Source: Takakia lepidozioides (taxonomy: Eukaryota; Streptophyta; Takakiopsida; Takakiales; Takakiaceae). Taken from it: 60,000 nucleotides of DNA. The stretch is from NCBI GenBank assembly GCA_030704615.1, contig CM060731.1, positions 74,630,756 through 74,690,755 of the forward strand. The letters are read 5' to 3'. This document shows positions 19,070-31,295 of the stretch, in pieces (the stretch's first letter is position 1; each line of letters opens with the position of its first letter). Under the pieces are notes generated by a model, which saw only the letters and a list, made by a program, of their open reading frames with translations, searched no databases and had not been told where the DNA came from. The position numbers and the translations under genes were made by a program.

Positions 19070-20485
19070 ATGGTAGGAAGCAGAATGTATAAGCTAGGAC
19101 CTGATGGAGTACTAAAACAATGCTTGTACCACCATGAAGTAAATAAAGTTTTGGAGGAAGTTCATAAAGGAGTGGCTGGAGGTCATTTTGGAGAAGAGAC
19201 TACCAGTAGAAAGATACTACTCGCAGGTTACTGGTGGCCTACTTTATTCAAAGATGTACACAAGTATTGTCAAAGTTGTGATGAATGTCAGAGGCTAGGA
19301 CCTTTGCAGAGATCTGGAAGGATGGCCTTGCATCCTACAATGCCTACGGAACCATTTCAGAAATGGGGACTAGACTTTGTTGGACCAATTAACCCACCAG
19401 CCAAGAATACACGGAACATGTACATAATTACAGCCCACTGATTATATACCCAAAGGGATGGAAGCTAAAGCTTTGAGGGACACACAGCCAAGTCACAGCA
19501 ACGTTCTGTATGAGAAAATACTACACGATTTGGCTGTCCCTTAGAATTTATCAGTGATCAGGGAAGTCACTTCATTAATGAGACCATTGAATTATTGACT
19601 AAGAGATTCATGATTGTGCATAGGAAGAGTACAACATATTACCCACAGGGTAATGGACAGGCAGAGGCTACCAACAAAATACTATGTACTATCTTGGCTA
19701 AGATAGTCAATGCAAACAGAACGGATTGGGATACAAAGCTGTTGACAGCTTTGTGGTCATACAGGACTTCATATAAAGTCACCACTAAGTATACACCATT
19801 CCAATTAGTTTACGGTATGGAAGCCTTACTTCCAGTGGAATTCCTGTTACCTACCATGAGAACGGAATAGGGAAAGAGAATGGAATTGAAATATTCAATT
19901 AAGGTCAGGAAACATGAATTATACCATATGGAAGAAGTACGAGCTGATGCAGCTGACAACATGACGATAATACAGATGAAAAGGAAGGATCGGTCTGATG
20001 AAGGGAAGTTGAAGACTTTCAAAACATGAGATTTGGTTTTGTGGTTACAGAAGAAGGGGAAGATTAAGGCTTCTAAGCTTAAATCGCCATGGAAGGGACC
20101 TTATGTCATACAAAAGATGTATGATAACAACACGGCCATGTTACAAACCATTAACAAAGAAATGTTGGGCAGGGTCAATGCCAACAAGTTGAAAGGATAC
20201 AGTGGCATACATGACAAGCCATTGAGGCACAATTTGCATATAGAACCACAGGAGCAAATACAGGCTGTTCTAGTAACACCAACGGAGCATAGAATAATTA
20301 TCGTTAAACCGGTGAGGAGCGGAAAACACAAATGTTTAAATAGCTATCACAGCCCCACACAGGGTCACACAGCCTATCACAGCCAACACAGGGTCACACA
20401 GCCTATCAAGCCCAGCACAGTGTCACACAGTCGCGCACAGCCTAGCACAGGGCGGCACAGCCAATCAGAATTACACAGTCCATAG
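19070..20485 (+). pseudogene. Integrase of element A (broken), running into CACAG repeats
   Basis: Frame 19070-19438 has the HHCC zinc site (HHEVNKVLEEVH, CQSCDECQR) and the first catalytic Asp in WGLDFVGP. Frame 19595-19870 has YYPQGNGQAEATN with the catalytic Glu. The middle Asp (ISDQGSHF) is in a separate frame near 19550. Frame 20033-20485 has the GPY-type C-terminal module (KLKSPWKGPYVIQKMYDNN) and reads on into a Ser-Gln-Pro-rich tail encoded by CACAG repeats. The internal stop near 19868 (TAG for TGG in element B) and the TGA near 20028 interrupt the frame. Confidence 0.85.
20341..20485. repeat. Internal CACAGCC-type repeat after pol of element A
   Basis: Repeats such as CACAGCCTATCACAGCC follow the integrase C-terminus. 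They are the same type as the LTR minisatellite but outside the LTR. Element B has the matching tract at 32643-32800. Confidence 0.85.
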
Positions 20486-21374
20486 GATTAGTGACAGGTG
20501 GACGAAAGAAAACATCAGGGAAATGGCCGGCGGAAGAAAGGGCGGAAGTCAGTTTAAAAGTGGACGCGTGGAAGTCAGGCCGTAACGCACAGCTGAGAAG
20601 GAGCTGCAAGAACAAGTGTCATCAAGAAAAATGACAGGAGTGGCCGTCAAAGTACCTACCTACTACGTCAAAGAGGATGAATGGCGGGCCCATTAATGCA
20701 TACGGAAAAAGGGTAACGGAACATACGGCGAGTACAGAAAAAACGAATTTCTTGTCACGTGTGTTATCCTAGTGGACAGGCCAGCGGGGAAAATCCACTA
20801 AAGAAAATTAATTCTAAAATCCAGTCACAGCGGTTACAGCCAATCATGAAGCAGGAGCAACTTCAAGAAAGTGAAATGGTTCTGAGCACAAGAGTCGGCG
20901 TCGTTCCAGGTAAACGGGCGTCTTGACGGGACAGACAATCAATGCGATAGTTTTGAAGCTATGAGGGGAACTAGCAGATTATACGCTCGCGATACTACTC
21001 ACGAGTGGCGAGGAAACAGAACAACAGAGAGTAACTTTTCTCTGTTCAATGCTTGCAAGCCCCGCAGGTTTACAGAACACTACCCATAGCATTTTGTGGC
21101 AATCATACGTTTGTGCTTTGTGCTCTGCAGGCATTACTTCAGTTGTTATAGCCACAGCCTTACGGTTTCTCTAAAATGAAGAGAGTAAGAGGGATGGAGG
21201 ACATCAGGTGAAAAGCACCACAATCCTACAGAAACAGACGATTGCGACGCCATACGCGGTGAAGTTACTGACGGAACTGCGATTACAAGGATTGCAAAAA
21301 CAAGGATTTGACATTGCAACATCGGAAGTACATGTTAGAATTTGCAGAACTTTGACCCAAAGACATGAGCCACA
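20486..21374 (+). other. Spacer between pol and the 3' extra ORF of element A
   Basis: No convincing gene. It is homologous to 32813-33676 of element B. CTCTGCAG near 21128 could serve as a splice acceptor for a subgenomic transcript of the following ORF; that is inference only. Confidence 0.5.
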
Positions 21375-23117
21375 ATGGTGAAGGGAGTTGAATTAGAACT
21401 TACTCCCTTATACCTACAGCAACTGTTTTCATTGCCAGCAGGTCAGGTTCAGGTGGACGAGCACAGGGCTAGATTGCAGATGAAAGATGTGTTTGAAGAA
21501 GGGAGTTTCTTTAAAACTCAAGGCTATGCTTGTACCAAAGCGGTGTACCCAGGGCTCAGGAGGTGGGCCAGATATTGAACGTTCTGTTTGCCATGAAACA
21601 GAACCAGCAATATTTGAGCAGATCCTTCACAGAGGAAATACTCAAAGGCCTGAGAGGAGAAGAGGTAGCATGGGAGAACATCATGTACAACGGACTGGTA
21701 GAGGAGATGAAAAGATTGCAGGGAACTGCCGCTAAATCTCCTATCATAGTATCTGGGCCAGTCATTGCACAAATCATCCTAGACTCATGCGTACTTGATG
21801 CGAGAGAAAGGAAGGAAATGGGAGTGTTTGAAATAACAACCACTACCATAGAAGAGCAAGGTTCTTCACAGGGTGAAGGGGGATTGGCAGAGCATCAACA
21901 GCCCAAAAGATAGAGGAAAGGGATCACGTTGGAAGCCAAACCATTGGCTACAAGGCAGCCGGAGGAAGAAGTTACTCAAGCTCTTGTGCAGGAGAGGGTA
22001 CAGCAGCACAGAGATCAAGGGTTACAAACAGAACAACATGTGGAGAGGGAACAGGAAGTCAATTCAGTATCACAGCCATCACAGCCAGGTGAATGGCTTG
22101 CCAAAGAATTACCACAAGTGGTCCATGTGGTTCCTCCCCAAATAATAGATTTGGAAACAGAAGGGTTAGATATTCCAACTACAGAGCAAGTGGTGGCAGA
22201 GATTGAGAGAGGTGATCTTCTCTATGAAGACTCTAGTTTGCTCAGAGAGAGAGTGGAGCCAGAGGTCCAAAATTTGTCCAGTGAACTTCCTGATGTGCAG
22301 GTAATACCCCCACCAGCGCCACAAGTTCCAGAAGAGGAACATCAGGACACAGCAGCATCTGGGAGAAATGAGGAAATTGAGAAGGAGGATCTGGTGGAGC
22401 AGTGGCCTGAGTGGTTTGTGAGGCATCATCCTATGGATGAGGGGGGTGAACAACAACATGTTAACCATGATGGGCCTCAGCAGGCTATGCTGATGAACTC
22501 CATAAGCCGAACCCTCAATTTGTTCAAACCACCCAAGACTCATGCTGCACGGGAATACAACCGAGCAATGATCATGCCCTTCAATGAAATTCCACATAGC
22601 TTGGATTTGGCTTGGAATCAATTTGGTCCTCCACAATCCTTTCCACACTACTACCAAATAATGCGCATTTGGTTGCCAGTGGCCACTCGGACTAAGATTC
22701 TGGCAATGAATCAGCTCATCCATGGCAGGCATGTTGAAGGAGTTAATAGCTTTCCAGGTTGTTCATGGGCACATTCACACCAAAACAAAGGAAGTAGCGA
22801 GTTTGGTCATGGGCTGTGGAATTTATTATACTGCTTGTTTCATTGCACGTTACCACATTGAGCAGCAGAAGATGCAGTCCAGATTTCTGACTTATTCCAC
22901 TACAGATCATTGGACCTTACCTGTGGTGCCGCATCATACGTATTTATATGATGTGAAAATCATGTTACAGAGGGATTCACAACTCCGTTCATGGTTTAAC
23001 AGGGCCTGGAACAACTTGAGCAATGAAAAACGACATATTGACGACATTTTTAATAAGGAGCAGACAGCTTGGCAATACCTATACTGCTCCAAAGTTACTG
23101 GCACACCTCTCACCTAA
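21375..23117 (+). pseudogene. Extra 3' ORF of element A, coiled-coil region deleted
   Basis: Pieces: 21375-21578 (LTPLYLQQLFSLPAGQV, QGYACTKAVYPGL), 21530-21913 (QQYLSRSFTEEILKGLRGEE, KSPIIVSGPVIAQIIL), 21929-22861 and 22722-23117. All match the extra ORF of element B, but the region equivalent to 34803-35970 of B is absent. ISRTLNLF is joined straight to KPPKTHAAREYNRAM. A hydrophobic stretch, SLVMGCGIYYTACFIARYH, is conserved. The N-terminal part loosely recalls Athila ORF1/plant-transposon-type proteins; this is a weak resemblance. Function is unknown. Confidence 0.7.
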
Positions 23118-23570
23118 CAATGAGAAGGAATTGTTGAAGTTCAATCAACTTGCTTTTCAACAGGTTTACACAACGTTGTGAAGCTTAAGGGTTCCTGACA
23201 TGGTGGGACCACACTGTATGCCAATTTTCATTCCAGAGAAACCAAAAAAAGCAAGAAAACAAAAAAACTTCAGGACTGAAACAGATTCGGACACAACAGC
23301 TCAATCTTCAGAACAAACTCTTGACATATGGGAGGAATATGATCAAGCACTGCACGACAAGAAATGACGGGGATCTCCCACACCAGAGCCATTACAGCCG
23401 GTTCAGTCAAAGGGCAACAAATCGGGTACAAGTACAGCTCAGCATCTCAGCAAGCAGTCATAGAACTCGGGCACGCAGAGAGCCTCCAAGGCACTCTCAC
23501 AAACAGACAGGACCACGTTCACAAAGATTTACTGATCCTAAGCAGTAAACCGTGAGGACATGGCTTTTTG

Positions 23571-23586
23571 AGAGGGGAAGGGGTAA
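23571..23586 (+). other. Polypurine tract of element A
   Basis: AGAGGGGAAGGGGTAA ends exactly at the 3' LTR. This is the expected plus-strand primer; element B has the same tract. The interval 23118-23570 contains only the degraded end of the extra ORF. Confidence 0.85.
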
Positions 23587-24687
23587 TGTTAGAGGACTTT
23601 CTGGGACTTAGACACTTATACGGGATCTATGGGGTACTCTTAATTTTTGCACAGACTGAGACCAACAGGAGCCTTAGGGGTGACAACAGCGCACTTTAGA
23701 GGGGGTTTACACAGCCCGTCACAGCCAACACAGCCCGCACAAGTCTGTCACACAGTCGTCACACCAACACAGCCCGTCACAGTCGTCACAGCCGACACAT
23801 CCAGACACATCACACACCGTCACAACAACAGTCACACCAGCCAACACAGACCAGCCGACACCATACACATCACCAAGCTCGTCACACAGCCCGACACACC
23901 CCATCACAGTCCAACAGACACACAGCCGACACATACACAGTCACAGGCCTGACAAGCCAACACATTCGCAACCATCACACACAGTACCACTCAGGCCATA
24001 CACGCCCGTCACAGTCACAGCCACACACAGCCATACACACCAGTCAACAGCCGAAACAGCCCGTCACAGTCTGACACAGCTGTCACAGTCGTAGGGAACG
24101 GTTATCATGACAGGGAACGACTATGGGGAACAACATCTGCCGGGGAACATGTAATTCACGGAGGACGGTTAGTGAAGGAAAACGGTTAGAACAGGGGAAG
24201 GATAAAGCGGGGGAGACGAAGGAGGAGCACTTCTTGGGGGAGACTTCGACATCACTGGGGGAAAGGAGGAGAGGTATCTCTGAGCAAAAAGATGGAGAGC
24301 ACGGAGTAGGAGGAGGATCTGTTGATGCTTATGATGTAAGCAGTAGAATTATAATTAGAGCAGATTAGAGACTCCAGGACTTAGCCTGATACTTGATAGA
24401 TATTAATCTGATACACACTTCATACTCACACTGTGTAGAGAGCTGAGTGAAGCTGTGGAATGAATGGATGAGTTGATGGAGCAAACTGATACTTAATTAC
24501 CAGCAGTAAGGTAACTAGCTAACATGAATGCGGAAGGAAACAAATAGGAAACACCCCCATGATACACTAGCTATAGGTCATGACTGATTGTTCTAAGCGG
24601 GCTGAGTACTTAGAGATTTCCAACTCTTCTATCTTGGAGTTTCCTCCTCGGATAGCGAAGGGATGGGTGAGTAAAAGCTGCGCGACA
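23587..24687 (+). repeat. 3' LTR of element A
   Basis: 1101 bp, TGTTAGAGG...GCGCGACA. It matches the 5' LTR at both ends and through the distal 600 bp. The CACAGCC tract (23706-24092) is shorter and more degenerate. Confidence 0.95.
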
Positions 24688-24692
24688 ACCTG

Positions 24693-25013
24693 TAAGACCA
24701 TCCCAGTGGAACATCAGTTGGCTTGCTCCCCACCCCCTCTCTAGCTTGCAATTGAATCATAATCTTATCTAGTTTTTTTCTCTCATCTCCAGGAAAGGAC
24801 CCGCTATCACATTGCTGTACTGCAATTCTGCCAAATCTTACAATGTCAGGCTATGGTTGTCATCATAGCCTCCACACCAATGTATGGATTTTCCTTCATG
24901 AGCAACACTACCCCAAGTCTGCCTTCACCCTGCCCTAACTACAAACCAAAATTAAAGAATTCAAGTCAACTGTGACTAACATGGGAGGTTTTTGGTGTGT
25001 CAAGTTAAATAAG
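24693..25013. other. Sequence between elements A and B
   Basis: No gene recognised. It is the former right continuation of 12002-12609. From 24998 (TGTCAAGTTAAATAAG) it is the first 16 bp of a repeat whose remainder resumes at 37944, on the other side of element B. Confidence 0.7.
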
Positions 25014-25929
25014 TGTTAGAGGACTGTAGGGGACTTAGACACTTATACGGGATCTGTAGGGTACCCTTAATTTTGCACAGACTGAGACCAACAGGAGCCT
25101 TAGGGTGACAGCAGCGCACTGGAGGGGGGTTACACAGTTCACAGTCCACACAGCCAACACAGTCACAGTCGTCACAGAGGCCACACACACAGCCAACACA
25201 GCCCGTCACAGTCGTCAGCCACACAGCCAACACAGCCGACACAGACAGCCACAAGCCACACAGCCAAACACAGTCGCACAGCGTCACAGTTTCACAGCCA
25301 GTCACAGCTTGACACAGCTGTCACGATCATAGGGAACGAAGAGTAGGACAGGGAACGACTGTGGGGAACAACACCTGCGAAGGGAACATGTTAGTTCACA
25401 GACGACGGTTAGTGAGGGAAACGGTTAGAACCGCGGATAGGAGATAAAGGGAAACGGGGAAGGAAAGGGGATATCATTCGAGGAGGACTTCTTAGTCAGG
25501 CGGAGCGGAGATCGTGAGAGCACGGAAGGAGAAAGAGGATTAGTAGATGCTTGTTATATGCAAAGCTGTAGTGATATTGTAGAGCAGATTAGAGACATAA
25601 TGGCTTCGGCCTGATACCTGATAAATCATAATCTGATACTTATACGATACAATCACACTGTGTAGAGAGATCTGAGTGAAGCTGTGGATTGAATGGATGA
25701 GTGAAGGAAACCGATAGATTGATGAAGCAAACTGATACTTAATTATCAATGGTAAGGTAGCTAAGATGAATGCGGAAAGGGAAACAAATAGGAAACACCC
25801 CCATGATACACTAGCTGTAGGTCATGACTGATTGTTCTGCGCGGGCTGAGTACTTAGAGATTTCCAACTCTTCTATCTTGGAGTTTCCGCCTCGGATAGC
25901 GAAGGGATGGGAGTAAAAGCCGCGCGACA
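25014..25929 (+). repeat. 5' LTR of element B
   Basis: 916 bp, TGTTAGAGG...GCGCGACA, with a short CACAGCC tract at 25128-25325. It belongs to a distinct subfamily from element A (for example ACCTGCGAAGGGAACATG where A has ATCTGCCGGGGAACATG). Confidence 0.95.
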
Positions 25930-25951
25930 TTTGGCGACCATACTGGGGACC
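25930..25951 (+). other. Primer-binding site of element B
   Basis: TTTGGCGACCATACTGGGG directly after the LTR, identical to element A. Confidence 0.7.
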
Positions 25952-25971
25952 TGGGACATGAACAACCAGAT

Positions 25972-26513
25972 GTGACAGGCATCTGGTGGGATCATGGTGG
26001 TTGGACCATTAAAGAATTTGAAGTGAATCAAATTCCCTGTGGAACGAAGGAAGAAAGATTGTCCAAACAATTCTTTCAAAGGTTCTTGGAATTGCCAGAC
26101 GGTTGTAAAGAAAATATTCTTAAACGAGTGCATGATGCTGATCCAGAATGGGTCTGGAGAAAGGAGTGATAAAGATTTATCAGGTAGCCTGTAGAGGAAG
26201 AGCACGTTGGTTACCAACATTGGTTTATGTGATAGCATTGCTATCCATTAAACGAGTAGAGTTTGAAGGCTGGGAAGAAAGAAAGGTGAATGTTTATACT
26301 CATATGCATGAAGAGCTTGTACTGGTAAAGAATTGGATTCCAAAGGATTTTTGTGGATCAAACTCACACCAAGAACAGCTTTTCAGACTTGTTTGCCATA
26401 TGGTTATATGGTAACGGAGACTTCAAGTATAGCCAAGGGTGCATTGAAGCTTGAAGAAACCCAGGCATATACGAGAGATATTACAGAAGAGAGTTTTGGT
26501 TATTGCCACATTA
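25972..26513 (+). pseudogene. Element B ORF1 (frameshifted)
   Basis: Two frames, 25972-26166 and 26148-26414, then a third to about 26513, together match element A ORF1. The first break is a GGGG (element A) to GGG (element B) change at about 26150; a second follows at about 26350. Conserved blocks: GIWWDHGGWTIKEFEVN, KQFFQRFLELPDGCKENIL, RARWLPTLVYVIALLSIKRV. Confidence 0.65.
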
Positions 26514-26535
26514 AAAGAAATGAAAGACATGGGAC

Positions 26536-27350
26536 ATGAGTGATGAAAGAGAAGCTAGACGACAGAGATATTCAGCAAAAAGAGAAAGCTATCTGAAAGC
26601 TAATTATCCATATCTTTGGGAGAGAGGAATAGACATAGGGGAATCATCTGGACCTCTCACACCATCAAGATCAAAGAGTGCATCACCTATACCGGAAGAA
26701 CTAGAGTTGGATGCCACTCCTTCTGTTTCTTTGCAAGAAATTAAGGGAATTGGTACAGGAAGAAGATCAATCACGAGGTGAAAGATCTGAGGTACATCCT
26801 TGGATAAAAGACTTGACAGAAATCTTTGATAAGAGTTGGCATGGAACACCAAAAGCAGGAACTCCAGTTTCTGAAGCAGAAGATGAAGAAGGAGAAGAGG
26901 ATGTGGCAGAGCCAACGGAGAGTTCAGACTCTCCAACACCATTACAGTTGAGTTACATGAGTGAAGAAGAAACCCAAGGGCAGAACTTGGAGGATGAAAA
27001 CAGAGAGAAGAAATTAGAGAGGAAGAATGAAGAAGTAGACCCAACAGCTGAGGTTGAGACTACAACCAGGACATCCCAACCCGTTGGACCTGGATCAAGT
27101 GGAGCACTTGGATCACAGGCCAACGAAGGTGTCGGCTCAGGGGGATCAGGCGGGCTGCCTGGATCTGGCTCTGGGGGACAGGGAGTGTGGGAAGTAGTGC
27201 AACTGAAGCTGGGAATACTGTGAATATCGTGGGGCCAGAAGCAGGAGTGCTCAAGGGCCACCACTTGGTGGAAGATCCACCACAAAAACAACAGGTCCAG
27301 AAGGACCAGCACCAGCAAGGGTGCCAGCACCTGTCAGTGGGCAGAAGGTA
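26536..27350 (+). pseudogene. Element B ORF2, acidic protein before gag (frameshifted)
   Basis: Starts MSDEREARRQRYSAKRES in frame 26536-26781 and continues in frame 26711-27223. It has the same acidic centre and Gly/Ser-rich tail as in element A. The reading frame changes again near 27220-27320 before the gag start. Confidence 0.6.
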
Positions 27351-28491
27351 GGGCCACAGATGGCGTTACAACCAACACGGGCAAAACCACCCTTTCCAAT
27401 ATATTCAGGAAAAGGGGATCCCGATGTACACATTAGCCAATTTGAGCACATGTGTATAGTGAACAATGAGAATGGCGATGATGCCAAGATGAGACTGTTT
27501 CCTTGTTCACTTATCAAGAAGCAAGTGAATGGTATGCAAGATTCCCTGATAATCATTTCCTAACCTGGAATGGCTTGAATACAGCATTTCGAAATAGGTT
27601 CAGGACAAGTAAAACTGAGGATGAAGTGTATGGAAGTTTACAACAGCTGAAGCAGAAGAAGCATGAAACTGTTGAAGAGTATATGGAGAAGATGGAATTG
27701 ATGATGAAAAAGCTGGCTGCAGTACCAGCGCCCGGTTTACAGAAGACTTGGTTTGTGAGTGGACTAAGACCAGAGTTGCAAAAGAAAGTGGATATGTTAC
27801 CCCATAATACAGTGGAGGAGGCATTTGAAACTGCGAACAGAATTGAGCAATTGGGAATGCTCAGGAGAGAGAAAAAAGAAGATGAGGACTCTGAGGATGA
27901 GTCAGATGAAGAAGAAGAGCAAGAACTAAAAAGAAAGAGTAAGAGAAAGGAGAAGTTGAAGAGGGATAACTATGAAAAAAAATTGGAAGAAATCTTGAAG
28001 AAGTATGCCACAGAGGCTGCAACACATTGGAGGAAGGGTGTATGGTGTGCAAAGTGCCAGAATGAAGGCCATACCACCACAGAATGCCACATGAAGGAGA
28101 AACACTGTACTATCTGTAAAATGGATAACCATTCTACTGAGAATTGTTACAACAGAAGGACAGCTGCAAGAGAACCTAGGCAAGTAAGGGTGCATCAGTG
28201 CAGCCCCAGCCAAGAAGAAACAATGATCAGGACCACTATGGTAGGTCTGGTGGTTATAACAATGGCATGGAAGGGAGAGGTAATTCAAGAGGGAATTACC
28301 AAGGAAATTCCAGAGGCAACTATCATCAGGGTAATCCAAGGGGGAATTACCAGCCCGGGAATCAGGATTATAGAAATAATCCAAGAACAGACCAAGGGCG
28401 AGGACCCAATGGTGAAGAGCTATGTTACTATTGTAATCAGCCAGGACATCGCAAGGCAGCCTGTTCATTCTGGGATAAGACACCAGAATGA
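27321..28491 (+). CDS. Gag of element B with three CCHC zinc knuckles
   Basis: Frame 27321-27563 begins QMALQPTRAKPPFPIYSG and HISQFEHMCIVNNENGDD; frame 27503-28195 continues ASEWYARFPDNHFLTW. A one-base deletion at 28198 (CAGTGCAG, where A has CAGGTGCAG) moves the last part to frame 28198-28491. Zinc knuckles: CAKCQNEGHTTTEC, CTICKMDNHSTENC and CYYCNQPGHRKAAC; all three are intact here, unlike the second in element A. RGNYQGN-type repeats precede the third knuckle. Confidence 0.9.
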
Positions 28492-28884
28492 GATGAGAGC
28501 TCCTGTGAATGAGGGCCCAGTGGTGGCAGCTCACATGGTTAGGCCATGTGTTGTACCAGAAGTAAGTACAATGATAGTAACAAAAGTAAAGCCAAACTAA
28601 TACCTCCAGTAGAAGAGGAAGAAGATGAGACTGGAAGTGGCAATGATATGCCTGAAGATGAAGAGACTTGGAAATGAGAAGGAACTGCACAAGGAAGTGG
28701 CATACTATAAGGGAAATGCAAAAGAGTACTGATATTCCTGTGGCAGATTCCTCTGATTCGGATGGAGAAAAGAAGGGAGTGAGGAAGAAAGGAAAAAAGA
28801 TGCAGACATGCAAAGTAATGAAGAGACTTTGGCTGAGTAATATGTCAGACCAAAGCAGAAATTACCATTGGACAGCTATTAGCT

Positions 28885-29601
28885 GTGGCACCTTATTGTA
28901 GGCACAGGCTGTATCAGGCAATCAATCGAATTGCCCAAGAGACAGGAAACACAGACCTGAACAGCAAGGTGACCAGTTATAATGTGAAGCCGGAAGGGCG
29001 AGAACCAGTCATGGACTTTGATGATTCTATGCCAGTAATCCAATTGAGAATTGGAAGCACAGAACTAACTGATGTACTGATAGATGGTGGTTCTGGAGTA
29101 AATATCATGACAGACCAATTAAGGAAGAAGCTTGGTCTAAGTAACATGAAACCAGCCCCATTTACAGTAACAATGGCAGATCAAAGAAGTGTACAGCCAT
29201 TGGGATTAATAAGAGGAGTTAAGATACAGATACAGAAAATGATCTTTATGATCACAGTAACTGTATTAAAAATGGATGAAGTCATGGAGGCTTACTCCTT
29301 ATTATTGGGACGTCCGTGGCTGAAACAGGCCAGGGTATTCCATGACTGGAATTCTCAGTTACTAACCGTGCATAATGGGATACACGAGATACAAATTACC
29401 ACAAGAAATCTAGTAGATTACCTGCTACAAGAAGACCTCGAGGAGTCAGAGAGTATGACTGGAGAGGAGGACTGGATGAGGAGCAGGAAGCTACCCTATT
29501 TGCTGCACACCCAGAGTGGGAGCAGTTGCAGAGATGCGGCTGGAAAGCCTAAGTTGTTTGAGAGGTATCTGCTGTGGTGTAGTGACAGCAACACCAACTG
29601 A
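28885..29601 (+). CDS. Protease of element B
   Basis: The active-site block LIDGGSGVNIM and LLLGRPWLKQ lie in one open frame; about 100 bp upstream the PR-gag linker is frameshifted (28600-28880). The frame extends 120 codons further than the element A copy. It then ends in SDSNTN* before the RT frame. Confidence 0.85.
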   Translation: MAPYCRHRLYQAINRIAQETGNTDLNSKVTSYNVKPEGREPVMDFDDSMPVIQLRIGSTELTDVLIDGGSGVNIMTDQLRKKLGLSNMKPAPFTVTMADQRSVQPLGLIRGVKIQIQKMIFMITVTVLKMDEVMEAYSLLLGRPWLKQARVFHDWNSQLLTVHNGIHEIQITTRNLVDYLLQEDLEESESMTGEEDWMRSRKLPYLLHTQSGSSCRDAAGKPKLFERYLLWCSDSNTN

Positions 29602-29677
29602 AGAGGAAACCAGCATTTACATCACATTTCTATGAAGAAGAGAAGGAGAAATAGAAATCCTAGAAGAACCAGCCACT

Positions 29678-31111
29678 GTGAGCTTACAGGATGAAGTGGT
29701 GACTGGTTGGACAATCACAGCTGATGAGCAGGTGAGAGAAGTAAATGTGGGAACTCAGGAGGAACCGAGGATGGTGAAAGTAGGAGCTGATTTGGAGCCG
29801 GAATTCTTCGAAGAAGCTAAAAGCTTGTTCATCAAATACAGAGATGTATTTGCTTGGAGCTATGAGGATCTAAAAGGGATACCACCTGAAGTCTGTCAGC
29901 ATAAGATTGAACTGGAACCAGGGTCAGTACCAATCAAGCAGGCGAGGTATAGAATGAATCCCAACTACGCACAGAAGGTTGGAGAAGAGATAAAGAAGTT
30001 GGCTGAGGCTAAGTTTTTATATACCCAATAGAGTATACAACTTGGTTGTCACCCATTGTTATAGTTCCCAAGAAGAATGGCAAACTAAGAGTATGTGTGA
30101 ACTATAAGAAGCTGAATGCTTGTACGAAGAAAGATCCTTTCCTTTGCCATTCACAGAAGCAGTATTAGACACTGTGGCAGGCCATGAGATGTACTCATTC
30201 ATGGATGGCTTCAGTGGTTATAATCAAGTGCAAGTGGCAGAAGAAGACCAAGGGAAAACAGCTTTCATCACAGACTGGGGGGCTTATGCATACAAAGTCA
30301 TGCCCTTTGGACTTTGTAATGCACCAGCGACCTTTCAGAGAGTGATAAGTGAATCTTTTCATGAGTATCTGGATGATTTCATGCAGGTATTCTTGGATGA
30401 TTTCAGTGTGTACAGCTCTAAGAATGAGCACTTGCATAAATTGGAGTTATGTTTGGCCAGATGCAGGATGAGAGGTCTGGGCCTGAATCCAGAGAAGTGT
30501 ACTTTCTGTGTGAACTCAGGGGTGCTTCTGGGACACATTGTGTGTAAGAAGGGACTCTTGTGGATCCCAGGAAGACAGAGTCCATTAAAGCCTCTCCACC
30601 ACCAGTGAATGTTAAGAGTTTAAGGAGATTCCTTGGGCAAACCAGTTATTACAGAAGATTTGTCAAAAGGTATGCACAAATAGCAGCACCATTGAGCAAG
30701 CTTCTGAAGAAAGATGCAGTGTTTGCCTGGACAGCTGAATGTCAACAGGCGTTTGAGGAACTTACACTGTCAGTAACAACTACACCTGTGCTGATTAACC
30801 CTCACTGGCATGTAGTATTTCATGTTCACTGCGATGCATCAGGAGAAGCGTTGGGAGCGGTGTTAGCCCAGAATGTTACAGGGAATATAGATTCACCTGT
30901 GTACTATGCTAGCCGGTTGATGAACAGTGCTGAGAGGAACTATAGCACAACGGAAAGAGAAGCATTGGCAATGATTTATGCAGTGAAGAAATTCAGGCAT
31001 TACCTATTGGGAAGAAAGTTTATGTTTTATGTGGATCACCAGGCTCTGATATCTGGTGAACAAACCTTTGATAAGTGGAAGGATAGCGAGGTGGTTAATA
31101 ATCTTGCATGA
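29678..31111 (+). pseudogene. Reverse transcriptase and RNase H of element B (frameshifted)
   Basis: Frames 29678-30028, 30120-30608 and 30560-31111. RT shows FAWSYEDLKGIPPEV, MDGFSGYNQVQVAEE, MPFGLCNAPATFQRV, EYLDDFMQVFLDDFSVYSS, then SLRRFLGQTSYYRRFVKRY, which is the stretch deleted in element A. RNase H shows HVHCDASGEALGAVLAQN, YSTTEREALAMIYAVKKF and VDHQALI. Breaks are small indels at about 30030-30120, 30565 and 31050. Confidence 0.88.
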
Positions 31112-31295
31112 GTTTGAGTTCGAGGTTATTTACAAGCCTGGCCGTTTGCATCTTGTGGCAGATCATTTGTCACGACTAACAGGAGAGGCCGCACAGGAGT
31201 GGACGATCAGTTACCTGATGCGAGTTTATTTGTAATGGAGGTGCAAGGAAGTGCAGATGAATGGTTAGATTGGCAGTGGCCAATCAGATACTACC

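Larger units (their letters stand above)
12615..24687 (+). mobile_element. Element A: near full-length Tat/Athila-like Ty3/gypsy LTR retrotransposon
   Basis: Flanked by a perfect 5-bp target duplication, ACCTG (12610-12614 and 24688-24692). LTRs start TGTTAGAGG and end GCGCGACA. A PBS-like site follows the 5' LTR and a polypurine tract precedes the 3' LTR. Order of genes: two ORFs before gag, gag with three CCHC knuckles, protease, RT, RNase H, integrase, spacer with CACAG repeats, and an extra ORF. RT and protease motifs (LIDGGSGVN, FAWSYEDLKG, EYLDDF) are typical of plant Tat/Athila-type elements. Several frames are broken by small indels and by a roughly 70-bp RT deletion near 18350. Confidence 0.95.

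Noticed and set aside
25540-25749. Identical 69-codon minus-strand frame here and at 37547-37756
   Set aside because: It is present twice only because both are LTR copies of element B; no recognised protein.
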